From NCBI GenBank assembly GCA_015520115.1, contig WAQS01000149.1, forward strand, positions 1-12,203: a DNA stretch of 12,203 nt, read 5' to 3'. Shown piece by piece: positions 6,973-12,203 of this stretch. The notes under the pieces were generated by a model. The model saw nothing but the letters and a program-made list of their open reading frames with translations, was not told the DNA's origin and made no database searches. The position numbers and the translations under genes were made by a program. Position 1 is the first letter of the stretch, and each line of letters begins with the position of its first letter. The stretch is from Ferroglobus sp. GTDB lineage: Archaea; Halobacteriota; Archaeoglobi; Archaeoglobales; Archaeoglobaceae.

Positions 6973-8616
6973 CTAAATGATGTAGCCGGTATCGAAGATC
7001 TCACTCAAATCAATCTCGAAAGCTGCAACGGGATTCGACAAATCGAATTTCTCCAAAACCTCAGGATGAATTTCCCCGAAAACCCCTATTTTCTTTCCTC
7101 TAACTATTATGTCCGCTCTCCTTCCTTTTATGAAAGCCTCGTCCTCGCTTTCCTTAACATCCCACTCAAGGTCGAGCTCCCTCATCAAAGCCTGAACGTA
7201 GCTCCTTATCTCCGAGAAGTTCGCTTTAGAGTGAGTCACGCAAGCAGCGAGCCTTAATCTGTTCTTCAAATTCACTACGACATCTCCAACTTCGAATATC
7301 TTCTGGGGCATCGCATGGTGTTTGTTGTTCGCCAAAACCTCAAGGAGCTTCGGAAGGATGTCCGTTCTGATTATCGTGTGCTCCTCAGTTAAAGGATGCA
7401 TAACTGGAACGAAATCCTTCCAAGGTTCCGCCCTCCTCCTCATGAACTCATACTGCGCTTTCTCGTTCGTTAGGGTGAAGGTTATAACCTCCGTAAAGCC
7501 GAGACCTATCATTATCTCCCTAATCAACTCTCTCAGCTTGAACCACTCGTGCTCTCTCCCAATTCCGGGAGTTGGAGGATAGGTAGGCTGAATTCTGTCG
7601 TACCCGTAGCCGATTGCTATATCCTCTATTACATCCCATTCGTGCATTATGTCCGCTCTGTAGGGTGGAATGAACACCTTGACAACTTCCTCCCCAATCT
7701 CGAAGCCGTACCTCATTCTTCCCAAAGCCAGCTTTATTTCCTCATCGCTCAGCTTAAACCCAAGAAGAGAGTATATTTCGCTCTTTTTAACCTCCAAAAC
7801 CCTCGGAGACATGTCAGGTGTTTCTTCCCTCTTATTCGGATAAATTATTTCAACGCTTTCAAGTTTTCCTCCCCTATCAGCGAACATTGCAGCCAAAATT
7901 TTCAGAGCCTTGTCGACGTTCTCGTCGAAGCCGGTAACGTCTATGAAGAGGTTGGTCGTTCTCTCGGTCACCCTCGTTAGCTCTGCATTAATTATCGGAG
8001 GGAATGAAATTGCGTTACCTTTGGAATCTATTATCATCGGGTAGGCTTCAGCTTTCTCCAAAATAAATCTGTACTCCTTCCCTTTAGGATGCCTCTCCAA
8101 AATTTCCTTGACGCTCATCTCCTCCTCAAAATCAAGGGGAACAAAGGAGAATTCCTCAGAAACAGCCGTGTACTTCAAAGGAAAGCTAATCTTGTCGAGG
8201 TCGTGAATTCCTATAGCCATCTTTCTCCTGTTCCTTCCTATCGTCCAGTGAAGGTCTTCCTGCACTTCAATCATCGACCTCAAAACTCTGTCGTCAATCC
8301 TTATGTTCCTAACAACGCACCCAACTATCCTCGGTCTTACTCTCAAAACGCTCTCATCCACGTAAATCTTCCAGTTCCCCTTCTTAACCTCGTAGTCGAT
8401 ATAACCGAACTCGATATCCATAAAACCTTTTAAAGCTCTCGCAACACCTTCAACGCTGTAAAGGTCTGGACGATTTGGAAAGAATTCAACATCAACGTGA
8501 TCCTCCTCAACCCTCTCAACATCGCAACCGAGCATGGGAAGCTTTTTCAAAATCTCCTCCCTGCTTTTTCCTACTAATTCCTCAAGCTCATCCCAGTAAA
8601 GGGTGACTACCGGCAT
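6973..8616 (-). CDS. pheT: Phenylalanyl-tRNA synthetase beta subunit
   Basis: A 547-residue archaeal/eukaryal-type PheRS beta chain, which with PheS forms the (alpha-beta)2 enzyme that charges tRNA-Phe. It lacks the N-terminal tRNA-binding EMAP-like domain and C-terminal anticodon domain of bacterial PheT, as expected for an archaeon. Visible blocks are the N-terminal PVVTLYWDELEELVG and VDVEFFPNRPDLYSVEGVAR (41-60), the B3/B4 editing-region HWTIGRNRRKMAIGIHDLDK (123-142), the B5 domain with IPPYRADIMHEWDVIEDIAI and GYGYDRI (316-342), and the inactive class II-like core ending in HPEVLEKFDLSNPVAAFEID (517-536). No pheS is in view. The gene opens the minus-strand block, with a TATA box about 28 bases upstream of the ATG and no Shine-Dalgarno, suggesting a nearly leaderless message. 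Confidence 0.97.
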   Translation of the reverse strand: MPVVTLYWDELEELVGKSREEILKKLPMLGCDVERVEEDHVDVEFFPNRPDLYSVEGVARALKGFMDIEFGYIDYEVKKGNWKIYVDESVLRVRPRIVGCVVRNIRIDDRVLRSMIEVQEDLHWTIGRNRRKMAIGIHDLDKISFPLKYTAVSEEFSFVPLDFEEEMSVKEILERHPKGKEYRFILEKAEAYPMIIDSKGNAISFPPIINAELTRVTERTTNLFIDVTGFDENVDKALKILAAMFADRGGKLESVEIIYPNKREETPDMSPRVLEVKKSEIYSLLGFKLSDEEIKLALGRMRYGFEIGEEVVKVFIPPYRADIMHEWDVIEDIAIGYGYDRIQPTYPPTPGIGREHEWFKLRELIREIMIGLGFTEVITFTLTNEKAQYEFMRRRAEPWKDFVPVMHPLTEEHTIIRTDILPKLLEVLANNKHHAMPQKIFEVGDVVVNLKNRLRLAACVTHSKANFSEIRSYVQALMRELDLEWDVKESEDEAFIKGRRADIIVRGKKIGVFGEIHPEVLEKFDLSNPVAAFEIDLSEIFDTGYII

Positions 8617-8637
8617 TGATTCTCGCTGGGTTTTTCA

Positions 8638-8651
8638 GCATATATTTTTTA
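8638..8651 (-). promoter_or_regulatory. TATA box of pheT
   Basis: On the minus strand the sequence reads TAAAAAATATATGC, an A/T-rich TATA element centred about 28 bases before the pheT ATG. Archaeal transcription starts about 25 bases downstream of the TATA centre, so the start would fall only a few bases before the ATG. The lack of a ribosome binding site between the two agrees with a leaderless or near-leaderless message. This is inference from spacing; no start site was measured. Confidence 0.65.
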
Positions 8652-8662
8652 CTTCAACGATT

Positions 8663-8788
8663 CTACGATGGTAGTCGAACCTTACGCAGCTCGTAACCAT
8701 TGGATGATCTTAGTTCCATAGTTGTCCAATAAAACCGCACTTCCTTAGGGGTATTCACCGACGCTCTCAACGCATCCAAGAAACACAT
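8663..8788 (-). other. Coding-like remnant, possible 41-codon reading frame in the pheT/5S interval
   Basis: A short ATG-to-TAG frame would encode 41 residues (MCFLDALRASVNTPKEV and on to RKVRLPS). A second minus-strand frame across the same bases reads GSAVLLDNYGTKIIQWLRAA and GSTTIVESLK, but is broken by stops. The composition is less purine-biased than the genes around it. It could be the decayed 3' end of an inserted gene such as a transposase, or chance. I recognise no family, and there is no ribosome site before the ATG. The rest of the 8617-8870 interval holds only the two TATA elements. Confidence 0.18.
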
Positions 8789-8837
8789 TTAATAATGAAA
8801 AATAATTTAGGAATCGTACCTAAGTCCAGCACCAAAA

Positions 8838-8851
8838 CGCTTAAATAACGA
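8838..8851 (+). promoter_or_regulatory. TATA box of the 5S rRNA gene
   Basis: The element CGCTTAAATAACG contains TTAAATAA (8841-8848), close to the archaeal box A consensus. Its centre is about 27 bases upstream of the predicted 5' end of 5S rRNA, the expected distance for transcription starting at or very near the mature end. The 5S gene therefore has its own promoter. Confidence 0.75.
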
Positions 8852-8870
8852 CTCATTTTTAACTAAAAAC

Positions 8871-8992
8871 GCCGACGGCCATAGGGATCGGGGAAACACC
8901 CGGTCTCATTCCGAACCCGGAAGTTAAGCCCGATCCCGTTCCGCGTTGTACTGCGCTCCGAGAGGGCGCGGGAAGCGCGGAAGCTGTCGGCA
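8871..8992 (+). rRNA. rrf: 5S ribosomal RNA
   Basis: A complete ~122-base 5S rRNA gene. The conserved core is present: GGGGAAACACCCGGTCTCATTCCGAACCCGGAAGTTAAGCCC, with its loop B/C region, and GTACTGC further on. Helix I closes the molecule: GCCGACGG at 8871-8878 pairs with CTGTCGGC at 8984-8991 with one G-U pair. No 16S or 23S gene is in view, so it is unlinked from the large rRNA genes at least locally, as known for Archaeoglobus. A TATA box lies 27 bases upstream and a T-run 15 bases downstream. End positions are uncertain by one or two bases. Confidence 0.96.
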
Positions 8993-9004
8993 TCTTTACT
9001 AAAA

Positions 9005-9011
9005 CCTTTTT
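9005..9011 (+). terminator. T-run terminator after 5S rRNA
   Basis: CCTTTTT follows the 5S gene by about 13 bases, preceded by a shorter TTT at 8995-8997. Archaeal RNA polymerase stops at T-runs of about five. The same A/T-rich bases lie about 33 bases before the methyltransferase ATG, so they could also act as a poor TATA element for that gene. Confidence 0.5.
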
Positions 9012-9040
9012 AGCAGAGCAATTCTATTCTAAAAGAGTCG

Positions 9041-9946
9041 ATGAAAGTAGCTGATATATTCGCCGGAGCTGGAGGATTTGCAAGAGGTTTTGTTGAAGAA
9101 AAGTTCGAGGTAGTTGTTGCTGTTGACAATTTCAAGCACGCTGTCAACACTTACAAGGAGAACTTCGATACCGATGTTTTTCAGGTGGACGTTAAGAATT
9201 TCAGCGGGAAGATTTTGAAAGATTACGGAGTCGAGATGATCATAGCCTCTCCACCCTGCGAAGCTTTCACGAAGGCAAACGAGAGGAGGTTTGAAAAACC
9301 TGAAGATCGACTTTTCAAAGATAAGAGAGGTATGCTCACCTTAGAGTTCATCAGGATTTTGAAGGAAGCTAAGCCCGATTTCTTTATAATGGAAAACGTC
9401 CCCGGAATTCTTGAGCTGAAAGGCGTTTTGAGCAAACTATTTAAAAAAGCCGGTTACGACGTTTATTTCAACGTTCTCAAAGCCGAGGATTTCTCTACGC
9501 CTTCTAAAAGAACGAGAGTCTTCGTTTCTAACATGGAAATAAAGCCCGAAAAAGGGAAGAAGATCAAAGTTATAGAAGCTATTTCCAACATTCCGAATGA
9601 CGCTCCAAACAACTTTGCTAAAAAGCTGTCTAAGAAAAAAGAGATGGAAATCTCAAGACTTAGGTGGGGTGAAGCTTTGTACGGGTTCAGAGGTAGCGGG
9701 AAAAGCTTCGGAAATTGGATAAGGCTTCACCCCTACAGGCTTGCTCCGACGGTTTTAGGGAATTCGAGATTCGTCCATCCCTTCGAGAACAGGCTGCTTA
9801 CCGTAAGAGAACAAGCGAGATTAATGGGTTTTCCAGACGACCACGTTTTTAAAGGTGGCATTGAGACGCAGTACGAGCTGGTTGGCGAAGCGGTACCGCC
9901 AACCCTTTCGAGGGCTATAGCAAAGGCTGTAAGAAAAGTTATTTAA
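9041..9946 (+). CDS. DNA (cytosine-5-)-methyltransferase, solitary
   Basis: A 301-residue C5-cytosine methyltransferase that transfers methyl from SAM to cytosine. Motifs run in the standard order: I VADIFAGAGGFARGF (3-17), IV IIASPPCEAF (67-76; catalytic Cys73), VI FIMENVPGI (115-123), VIII STPSKRTRVFV (152-162), IX LLTVREQARLMGFPDD (252-267) and X QYELVGEAVPPTLSRAIAKA (277-296). The target recognition region between VIII and IX is short (about 165-250). Motif IV reads PCE rather than the usual PCQ. No restriction endonuclease is adjacent, so it may be an orphan methylase or a restriction-system remnant. DNMT2-like tRNA methylation is not supported because the CFT signature is missing. The start codon lies 29 bases after the 5S terminator, with no clear ribosome site. 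Downstream cobA follows after 22 bases. Confidence 0.92.
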   Translation: MKVADIFAGAGGFARGFVEEKFEVVVAVDNFKHAVNTYKENFDTDVFQVDVKNFSGKILKDYGVEMIIASPPCEAFTKANERRFEKPEDRLFKDKRGMLTLEFIRILKEAKPDFFIMENVPGILELKGVLSKLFKKAGYDVYFNVLKAEDFSTPSKRTRVFVSNMEIKPEKGKKIKVIEAISNIPNDAPNNFAKKLSKKKEMEISRLRWGEALYGFRGSGKSFGNWIRLHPYRLAPTVLGNSRFVHPFENRLLTVREQARLMGFPDDHVFKGGIETQYELVGEAVPPTLSRAIAKAVRKVI

Positions 9947-9968
9947 CCTCCAGAAAGTATCTTCGGCG

Positions 9969-10655
9969 GTGTCCGGAAAAGTGTACATCGTAGGAGCTGG
10001 ACCGGGAAACTTCGAACTTCTGACGATAAAAGCACTCAGAGCTCTTATAGAGGCAGATGTAGTTTTGCACGACTCCTTAATCGGAGAAGAAATCTTGGAA
10101 AAACTAAAGGAAATGGGAAAAGAACTCATCAACGTGGGGAAGAGGAAAGGCAGCAATAGAAGGCAAGAGGAAATTAACGAACTGATGGTCAGACTCGCAA
10201 GAGAAGGGAAAATCGTGGCGAGGTTGAAGGGGGGAGATCCGTTCGTTTATGGAAGGGGGTACGAGGAAGTTAAAGCTTTAAAGGAAAACGGAATAGACTA
10301 CGAAGTTATTCCCGGAATAAGCTCGATAACTCTTCCGTCCTTCTACGAAATCCCGTTAACAAGGAGCGGAGTTAGCAAGAGCATAGTCGTTATTCCGGGG
10401 AACATAAAAGAGGAAGAAGTGGAAGTGTTGCTAAAAAACTCGACTTTCGTCGTGCTAATGGCGAGAGATTATGCGGAGAATATAAAAAAAATTCTAACAA
10501 AAGTTGGAAAGCCAGAAGATTGCCCAGCTGCTATAATCGAGAACGGATCTACAAAAAAAGGTAGAACAATTTTCTGCAAGCTCAAAGAGCTACCGGAAAG
10601 AATGAAAGAAGTCAGAGGTGTGGCGATGGTGGTGGTGGGAGAAGCGATCGGATGA
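9969..10655 (+). CDS. cobA: Uroporphyrinogen-III C-methyltransferase (SUMT/CobA)
   Basis: A 228-residue tetrapyrrole methylase that uses SAM to methylate uroporphyrinogen III at C2 and C7, giving precorrin-2. Precorrin-2 is the branch to siroheme, cobamides and the archaeal heme route. Motifs are KVYIVGAGPGNFELLTIKAL (4-23), ADVVLHDSLI (29-38), VGKRKG (56-61), VARLKGGDPFVYGRG (83-97) and YEVIPGISS (111-119). It is a stand-alone methylase without the CysG dehydrogenase/chelatase part. The segment after IPLT reads RSGVSKS instead of the usual HRG, so it is somewhat divergent, but RLKGGDP is strongly SUMT-like. The GTG at 9969 gives the usual N-terminus. It lies 22 bases after the methyltransferase gene and 52 bases before the CBS gene. 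Confidence 0.88.
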   Translation: MSGKVYIVGAGPGNFELLTIKALRALIEADVVLHDSLIGEEILEKLKEMGKELINVGKRKGSNRRQEEINELMVRLAREGKIVARLKGGDPFVYGRGYEEVKALKENGIDYEVIPGISSITLPSFYEIPLTRSGVSKSIVVIPGNIKEEEVEVLLKNSTFVVLMARDYAENIKKILTKVGKPEDCPAAIIENGSTKKGRTIFCKLKELPERMKEVRGVAMVVVGEAIG

Positions 10656-10656
10656 A

Positions 10657-10674
10657 AGCATATCTTTTTATGCT
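10657..10674 (+). promoter_or_regulatory. Palindrome overlapping a TATA-like element before the CBS-HPF gene
   Basis: A perfect inverted repeat, AGCATA-TCTTTT-TATGCT (6-base arms, 6-base loop), starts immediately after the cobA stop. It includes a TATA-like stretch about 38 bases before the GTG start. A promoter here would give a short leader carrying the strong GGGAGG ribosome site at 10695-10700. It could be an operator over a promoter, or a weak hairpin between two co-transcribed genes. The site is inferred from sequence only. Confidence 0.35.
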
Positions 10675-10707
10675 GCAAAAAATAGAGATTATCCGGGAGG
10701 TGGTGTT

Positions 10708-11877
10708 GTGGAAGATTGGTTGAAAGAGTTAATCAGATACGACTTCGAGATTGTTAACGCTGAAGATACGATCTCAAAGGTTTTTCCTCTTCTTGACAAA
10801 CTCGATCAGGATAAGGCTGGAGCCATACTCGTGATGGAGAACGGAAAAGTTTACGGGGTTGTTAGAGAGAAAGACCTGCTGAGAACAAGTGTCCTCGTAA
10901 ATCCCCACGAAACAAAGGTTAAAAGTGCTGCTATAAGAACGGGAATAATCAACATAAACGATCTAACTCTTGAAAAAGTCCTAAGGAGGTTCATAGAGGA
11001 CTCGACTCCCTTTGTCGTCATAAGGGAAAACGGAAAGTACGGAGTGATATACATAAACGACTTACTTGAAGCTCTTAAAGACAGGCTGAAGGACAAAAAA
11101 GCGAGGGACGTCATGAATCCCAACGTCGTTACGATAAAGGCTCATGAAAGTGCGGCGAAAGCACTGGCTTTAATGAGGACGAACGGAATAGACAGACTTG
11201 TCGTTGTGGATGATAACCACAGGGTTGTGGGAGTTATAACCGGTAAAGATATAATTGACAGAATCGTCGCTCCAAGGAGAAGAGCAAGGCTCGGGGAGGA
11301 GAAGGGAGAAAAGGACAAAACTCTTTCAATAATGGTCGAAAGCATAATGAGTTATCCTCCGGTGACTGCTGAAAGAATGGACAATTTAGCTGACGTTGTG
11401 GATCAGATGCTCGAACATAAAGTTTCGAGCGTTGTGATAGTTTCCAAGGACAACACTCCAGAAGGGATCGTGACGAAAAAGGACATACTCGAAAGTTTAA
11501 TAAAGGAGGCTGCTCCTTCCCAATTGAAAGTCGAACTCGTCACGAGGGACATAACGCTCGACGAATTTGATAAGGAAGCGATAAACAAGGATCTCGACAA
11601 CTTCATGAGAAAGTTCGGAGAGTTCCTTGGAGAAAGCTACATGTTCGTTTACATAAAAAGGCATAAGGACGTTTTCAGGGCTTTACCGTTAATTCACGTA
11701 AGAATGAAGCTTACGAGCGAAAGAGGAACGTTCTTCGCTTCCGGAGAAGGTTGGGGTGTGGAATACGCCATCCACGCAACCCTCAAAAAGCTTGAAAGGG
11801 AGATACTCAAGGAAAAAGAGCTTCTGCACGATCACAAGATGATCAGAAGGTTCTACGAAGAAGTTCTTGAGTTTTAA
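10708..11877 (+). CDS. Four-CBS-domain protein with C-terminal HPF/RaiA-like domain (possible archaeal ribosome hibernation factor)
   Basis: A 389-residue protein. Four CBS repeats occupy about 13-62, 70-125, 132-186 and 210-266 (third: ARDVMNPNVVTIKAHESAAK; each ends in a GVV/GVI-type strand and K/N-D-helix), forming two Bateman modules likely to bind adenine nucleotides. A C-terminal domain (about 271-375) follows. Its end, FFASGEGWGVEYAIHATLKK then LEREILKEKELL, aligns by eye with E. coli HPF (HASAEGQDMYAAIDGLIDKL, then ARQLTKHKDKL), and the start QLKVELVTRDITLDEF fits the first HPF strand and helix. I infer a nucleotide-sensing ribosome-binding protein acting in the cytosol. The start is the GTG at 10708, with GGAGG 7 bases upstream; the frame stays open further 5' into cobA, but that stretch (tryptophan-rich, reading cobA's own bases) looks non-coding. 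fae follows after 9 bases. Confidence 0.87.
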   Translation: MEDWLKELIRYDFEIVNAEDTISKVFPLLDKLDQDKAGAILVMENGKVYGVVREKDLLRTSVLVNPHETKVKSAAIRTGIININDLTLEKVLRRFIEDSTPFVVIRENGKYGVIYINDLLEALKDRLKDKKARDVMNPNVVTIKAHESAAKALALMRTNGIDRLVVVDDNHRVVGVITGKDIIDRIVAPRRRARLGEEKGEKDKTLSIMVESIMSYPPVTAERMDNLADVVDQMLEHKVSSVVIVSKDNTPEGIVTKKDILESLIKEAAPSQLKVELVTRDITLDEFDKEAINKDLDNFMRKFGEFLGESYMFVYIKRHKDVFRALPLIHVRMKLTSERGTFFASGEGWGVEYAIHATLKKLEREILKEKELLHDHKMIRRFYEEVLEF

Positions 11878-11886
11878 GGTGATAGC

Positions 11887-12203
11887 ATGGAAATGAGAAT
11901 AGGTGAGGCTTTGATAGGAGTTGGAAACGAAGTGGCACACATCGATCTGATGATAGGAACCAAAGACAGTCCAGTTGCTCAGGCTTTTGCTAACGCTTTG
12001 TCGCAGCTTTCTGCTGGACACACTCCTCTTTTGGCTGTGATACGACCTAACCTGATCACAAAACCTCCGGCTGTAATAATTCCCAAAGTGACGATAAAAG
12101 ATATGAAGCAAGCTGAGCTGATATTTGGTCCGGCTCAGATGGCAGTTGCTAAAGCTATAGCCGATGCCGTCGAGGAGGGAATAATTCCGAAGGAGAGGGC
12201 TGA
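11887..12203 (+). CDS. fae: Formaldehyde-activating enzyme, N-terminal part (3' end outside window)
   Basis: The first 105 codons of Fae, which speeds condensation of formaldehyde with tetrahydromethanopterin to methylene-H4MPT. It has the family's near-invariant blocks: [19 protein letters not shown] with the catalytic His18, [33 protein letters not shown], and [20 protein letters not shown]. The ATG follows an AGGTGAT ribosome site, 9 bases after the CBS-HPF stop, so the two are probably co-transcribed. The window ends before the usual Fae C-terminus (~170 residues). In Archaeoglobus and methanogens Fae can be fused to hexulose-6-phosphate synthase, where it works with ribulose monophosphate-pathway pentose synthesis; the missing end decides which form this is. 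Confidence 0.95.
   Translation, partial: MEMRIGEALIGVGNEVAHIDLMIGTKDSPVAQAFANALSQLSAGHTPLLAVIRPNLITKPPAVIIPKVTIKDMKQAELIFGPAQMAVAKAIADAVEEGIIPKERA

Noticed and set aside
8660..8740. tRNA-like GGTTCGA on the minus strand
   Set aside because: The bases around it do not form a T-arm, an acceptor stem or an anticodon arm.
10618..10707. Longer N-terminus for the CBS-HPF protein starting inside cobA
   Set aside because: The extra residues are a tryptophan run and unlike any CBS protein, and they read the cobA coding bases in another frame. The GTG at 10708 has an ideally placed GGAGG.
1..12203. CRISPR array, insertion sequence ends or integrase attachment sites
   Set aside because: No regularly spaced repeats, terminal inverted repeats or intact transposase/integrase genes were seen on either strand.

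Overview
The window is archaeal chromosome, most likely from an Archaeoglobales-type euryarchaeon (Archaeoglobus, Ferroglobus or Geoglobus). The evidence is a tetrahydromethanopterin-pathway enzyme (beta-RFAP synthase), formaldehyde-activating enzyme, an archaeal-type PheT, a stand-alone 5S rRNA gene, archaeal TATA boxes and a short Nop5 of the Archaeoglobus kind. From memory, RFAP synthase, Nop5 and fibrillarin are also neighbours in A. fulgidus. No strain can be named from sequence alone.

Left edge (1-432, + strand): the 3' end of a thiD-type hydroxymethylpyrimidine phosphate kinase gene. It runs tail-to-tail into hisS, with the last codons of the two genes overlapping.

Minus-strand block (8616 down to 397): nine tightly packed genes, read in the order pheT, a radical SAM/SPASM enzyme, an HTH-CBS regulator, a degenerate ThiF-like protein, beta-RFAP synthase, Nop5, fibrillarin, HARP (protein-only RNase P) and hisS. 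Four junctions are ATGA overlaps and two others overlap by 11 and 23 bases, so the part from the regulator to hisS is almost certainly co-transcribed and translationally coupled. The themes are RNA maturation and tRNA charging (PheRS, the C/D guide RNP methylation machinery, RNase P, HisRS) together with C1-cofactor synthesis, under a possible ligand-sensing regulator.

Middle (8617-9040): a divergent control region with a TATA box for an almost leaderless pheT mRNA, a stretch with weak coding-like traces, and a complete 5S rRNA gene with its own TATA box and a T-run terminator.

Plus-strand block (9041-12203): an apparently solitary DNA cytosine-5 methyltransferase, a CobA/SUMT-type uroporphyrinogen-III methyltransferase, a protein with four CBS repeats and a C-terminal domain resembling bacterial ribosome hibernation factor HPF/RaiA, and the 5' part of fae. 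Fae uses the cofactor whose synthesis needs the RFAP synthase encoded on the other strand. The most interesting items are the CBS-HPF fusion, HARP inside a guide-RNP/hisS operon, the degenerate ThiF-like protein beside RFAP synthase, and the lone cytosine methyltransferase with a PCE instead of a PCQ motif.
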